Below, piece by piece: positions 13,758-14,265 of a stretch of 14,265 bases of DNA. Position numbers and translations under genes: made by a program. This DNA is from an uncultured Prevotellaceae bacterium (GTDB lineage: Bacteria > Bacteroidota > Bacteroidia > Bacteroidales > Bacteroidaceae). The stretch's first letter is position 1. Every line of letters begins with the position of its first letter. The notes under the pieces were generated by a model. The model did no database searches. It saw nothing but the letters and a program-made list of their open reading frames with translations, and had not been told where the DNA came from. The stretch lies in the NCBI GenBank assembly GCA_946405695.1, contig CAMJIA010000041.1:1-14265 (forward strand), in the 5' to 3' direction.

Positions 13758-13788
13758 TTTGTTCTTCACTCGTTTTTTCGTAACTTTG
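13758..13788 (+). promoter_or_regulatory. Bacteroidetes-type promoter for pyrH
   Basis: The -33 box TTTG (13758-13761) and -7 box TAACTTTG (13781-13788) are 19 bp apart, an exact consensus match. Transcription should start near 13791, at the edge of the octamer array. It is back to back with the birA promoter, with 17 bp between the two -33 boxes. Confidence 0.85.
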
Positions 13789-13792
13789 CGGT

Positions 13793-13888
13793 CGAAACCT
13801 CGAAACCTCGAAACCTCGAAATGTCGAAACGTCGAAACATCGAAACGTCGAAACATCGAAGCCTCGAAATATCGAAACATCGAAAAGA
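13793..13888 (+). repeat. Octamer tandem array forming the pyrH 5' leader (12 units)
   Basis: Twelve indel-free units: CGAAACCT three times, CGAAATGT, CGAAACGT, CGAAACAT, CGAAACGT, CGAAACAT, CGAAGCCT, CGAAATAT, CGAAACAT, and a terminal CGAAAAGA. CG positions run from 13793 to 13881 in exact steps of 8. The array starts at the predicted transcription start and ends 9 bases before the pyrH ATG, so nearly the whole leader is repeat. The three-unit block at 13857-13880 is identical to the block at 12980-12957 (minus strand) in the array before the four-helix gene. Confidence 0.95.
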
Positions 13889-13897
13889 TATAATATT

Positions 13898-14265
13898 ATG
13901 GCAAGATTTAAGAGAATTCTATTGAAGCTCTCGGGCGAGAGCCTGATGGGTAAGCAGGGTTACGGTATCGACCCTGAGCGTTTGAGCGACTATGCTCAGC
14001 AGATTAAGGAAGTGAGTGAGATGGGCGTACAGATTGGAATCGTCATCGGTGGTGGTAACATCTTCCGCGGACTCTCTGGTTCACAGAAGGGCTTTGACCG
14101 TGTGAAGGGTGACCAGATGGGTATGTGTGCTACCGTCATCAACTCGTTGGCACTGAGCAGTGCGCTGGGCGCTATCGGTGTGAAGAACAAGGTATTGACG
14201 GCTATCCGCATGGAGCCTATTGGTGAGTTCTATACCAAGTGGAAGGCCATTGAGGCGATGGAGGC
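13898..14265 (+). CDS. pyrH: UMP kinase (5' part, cut by window end)
   Basis: Phosphorylates UMP to UDP with ATP in pyrimidine nucleotide synthesis; bacterial PyrH is a hexameric amino-acid-kinase-fold enzyme. About 122 codons are present, roughly half of the usual 235-240. Visible motifs: the phosphate-binding LLKLSGESL at 8-16 with K10, IGGGNIFRG at 50-58, and the UMP-site region DQMGMCATVINSLAL at 72-86. The ATG at 13898 follows an A/T-rich stretch (GATATAATATT) after the octamer array. Nothing suggests a broken gene; the frame is open to the window edge. Confidence 0.95.
   Translation, partial: MARFKRILLKLSGESLMGKQGYGIDPERLSDYAQQIKEVSEMGVQIGIVIGGGNIFRGLSGSQKGFDRVKGDQMGMCATVINSLALSSALGAIGVKNKVLTAIRMEPIGEFYTKWKAIEAME

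Noticed and set aside
12064..13888. Octamer arrays as CRISPR arrays
   Set aside because: The unit is 8 bp with no long constant repeat and no unique spacers, and there are no cas genes in the window.
1..14265. Insertion sequences, integrases, tRNA or rRNA genes
   Set aside because: No transposase or integrase motif, terminal inverted repeats with target duplication, or tRNA-like cloverleaf was seen; the genes look chromosomal.

Overview
The window looks like chromosomal DNA from a Bacteroidales bacterium, most likely Prevotella or a close relative. The evidence is a SusC/RagA and SusD/RagB outer-membrane pair, SPII lipoproteins with charged residues after the cysteine, start codons without clear Shine-Dalgarno sequences, and three good matches to the Bacteroidetes promoter TTTG-N19-21-TAnnTTTG, all with the -7 box TAACTTTG. 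Genus is an inference; there is no rRNA here to confirm it.

Layout. Positions 12-1578 (+) carry rsmI (16S rRNA 2'-O-methyltransferase) and a coiled-coil lipoprotein gene. A hairpin terminator candidate and a regulatory region (T12 tract, consensus promoter, two-hairpin leader) follow. Positions 1882-8845 (+) form a compact three-gene unit: SusC-like TonB-dependent transporter, SusD-like lipoprotein, and a two-repeat surface lipoprotein with a basic C-terminal tail. It ends at a strong terminator (8868-8910). A secreted M6-family metallopeptidase gene follows (8946-11405, +) with its own terminator. There are no CAZymes and no SusR, HTCS or ECF regulator, so the set looks more like a protein/peptide-acquisition locus (compare RagAB) than a glycan-utilisation locus.

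Positions 11485-11615 hold a tandem array of palindromic ~22-bp units between convergent genes. Then come three minus-strand genes: birA (13705-12989), a four-helix-bundle/zinc-ribbon protein (12899-12162) and tadA (12062-11616). Divergent from birA is the 5' part of pyrH (13898 to the window end, +).

The most unusual feature is a family of octamer tandem arrays (unit CGAANNNT, mostly CGAAACCT, CGAAATAT, CGAAACAT, CGAAGCCT) with a strict 8-bp period and no indels. Three arrays occur in less than 2 kb, in the spacers 5' of tadA, of the four-helix gene and of pyrH, each time with the CGAA strand in the sense of the downstream gene and ending close to its start codon. At pyrH the predicted transcription start lies at the first unit, so the array would form most of the mRNA leader. 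A looser CG-led repeat with similar spacing precedes the lipoprotein gene at 727. I know of no described function for such arrays.
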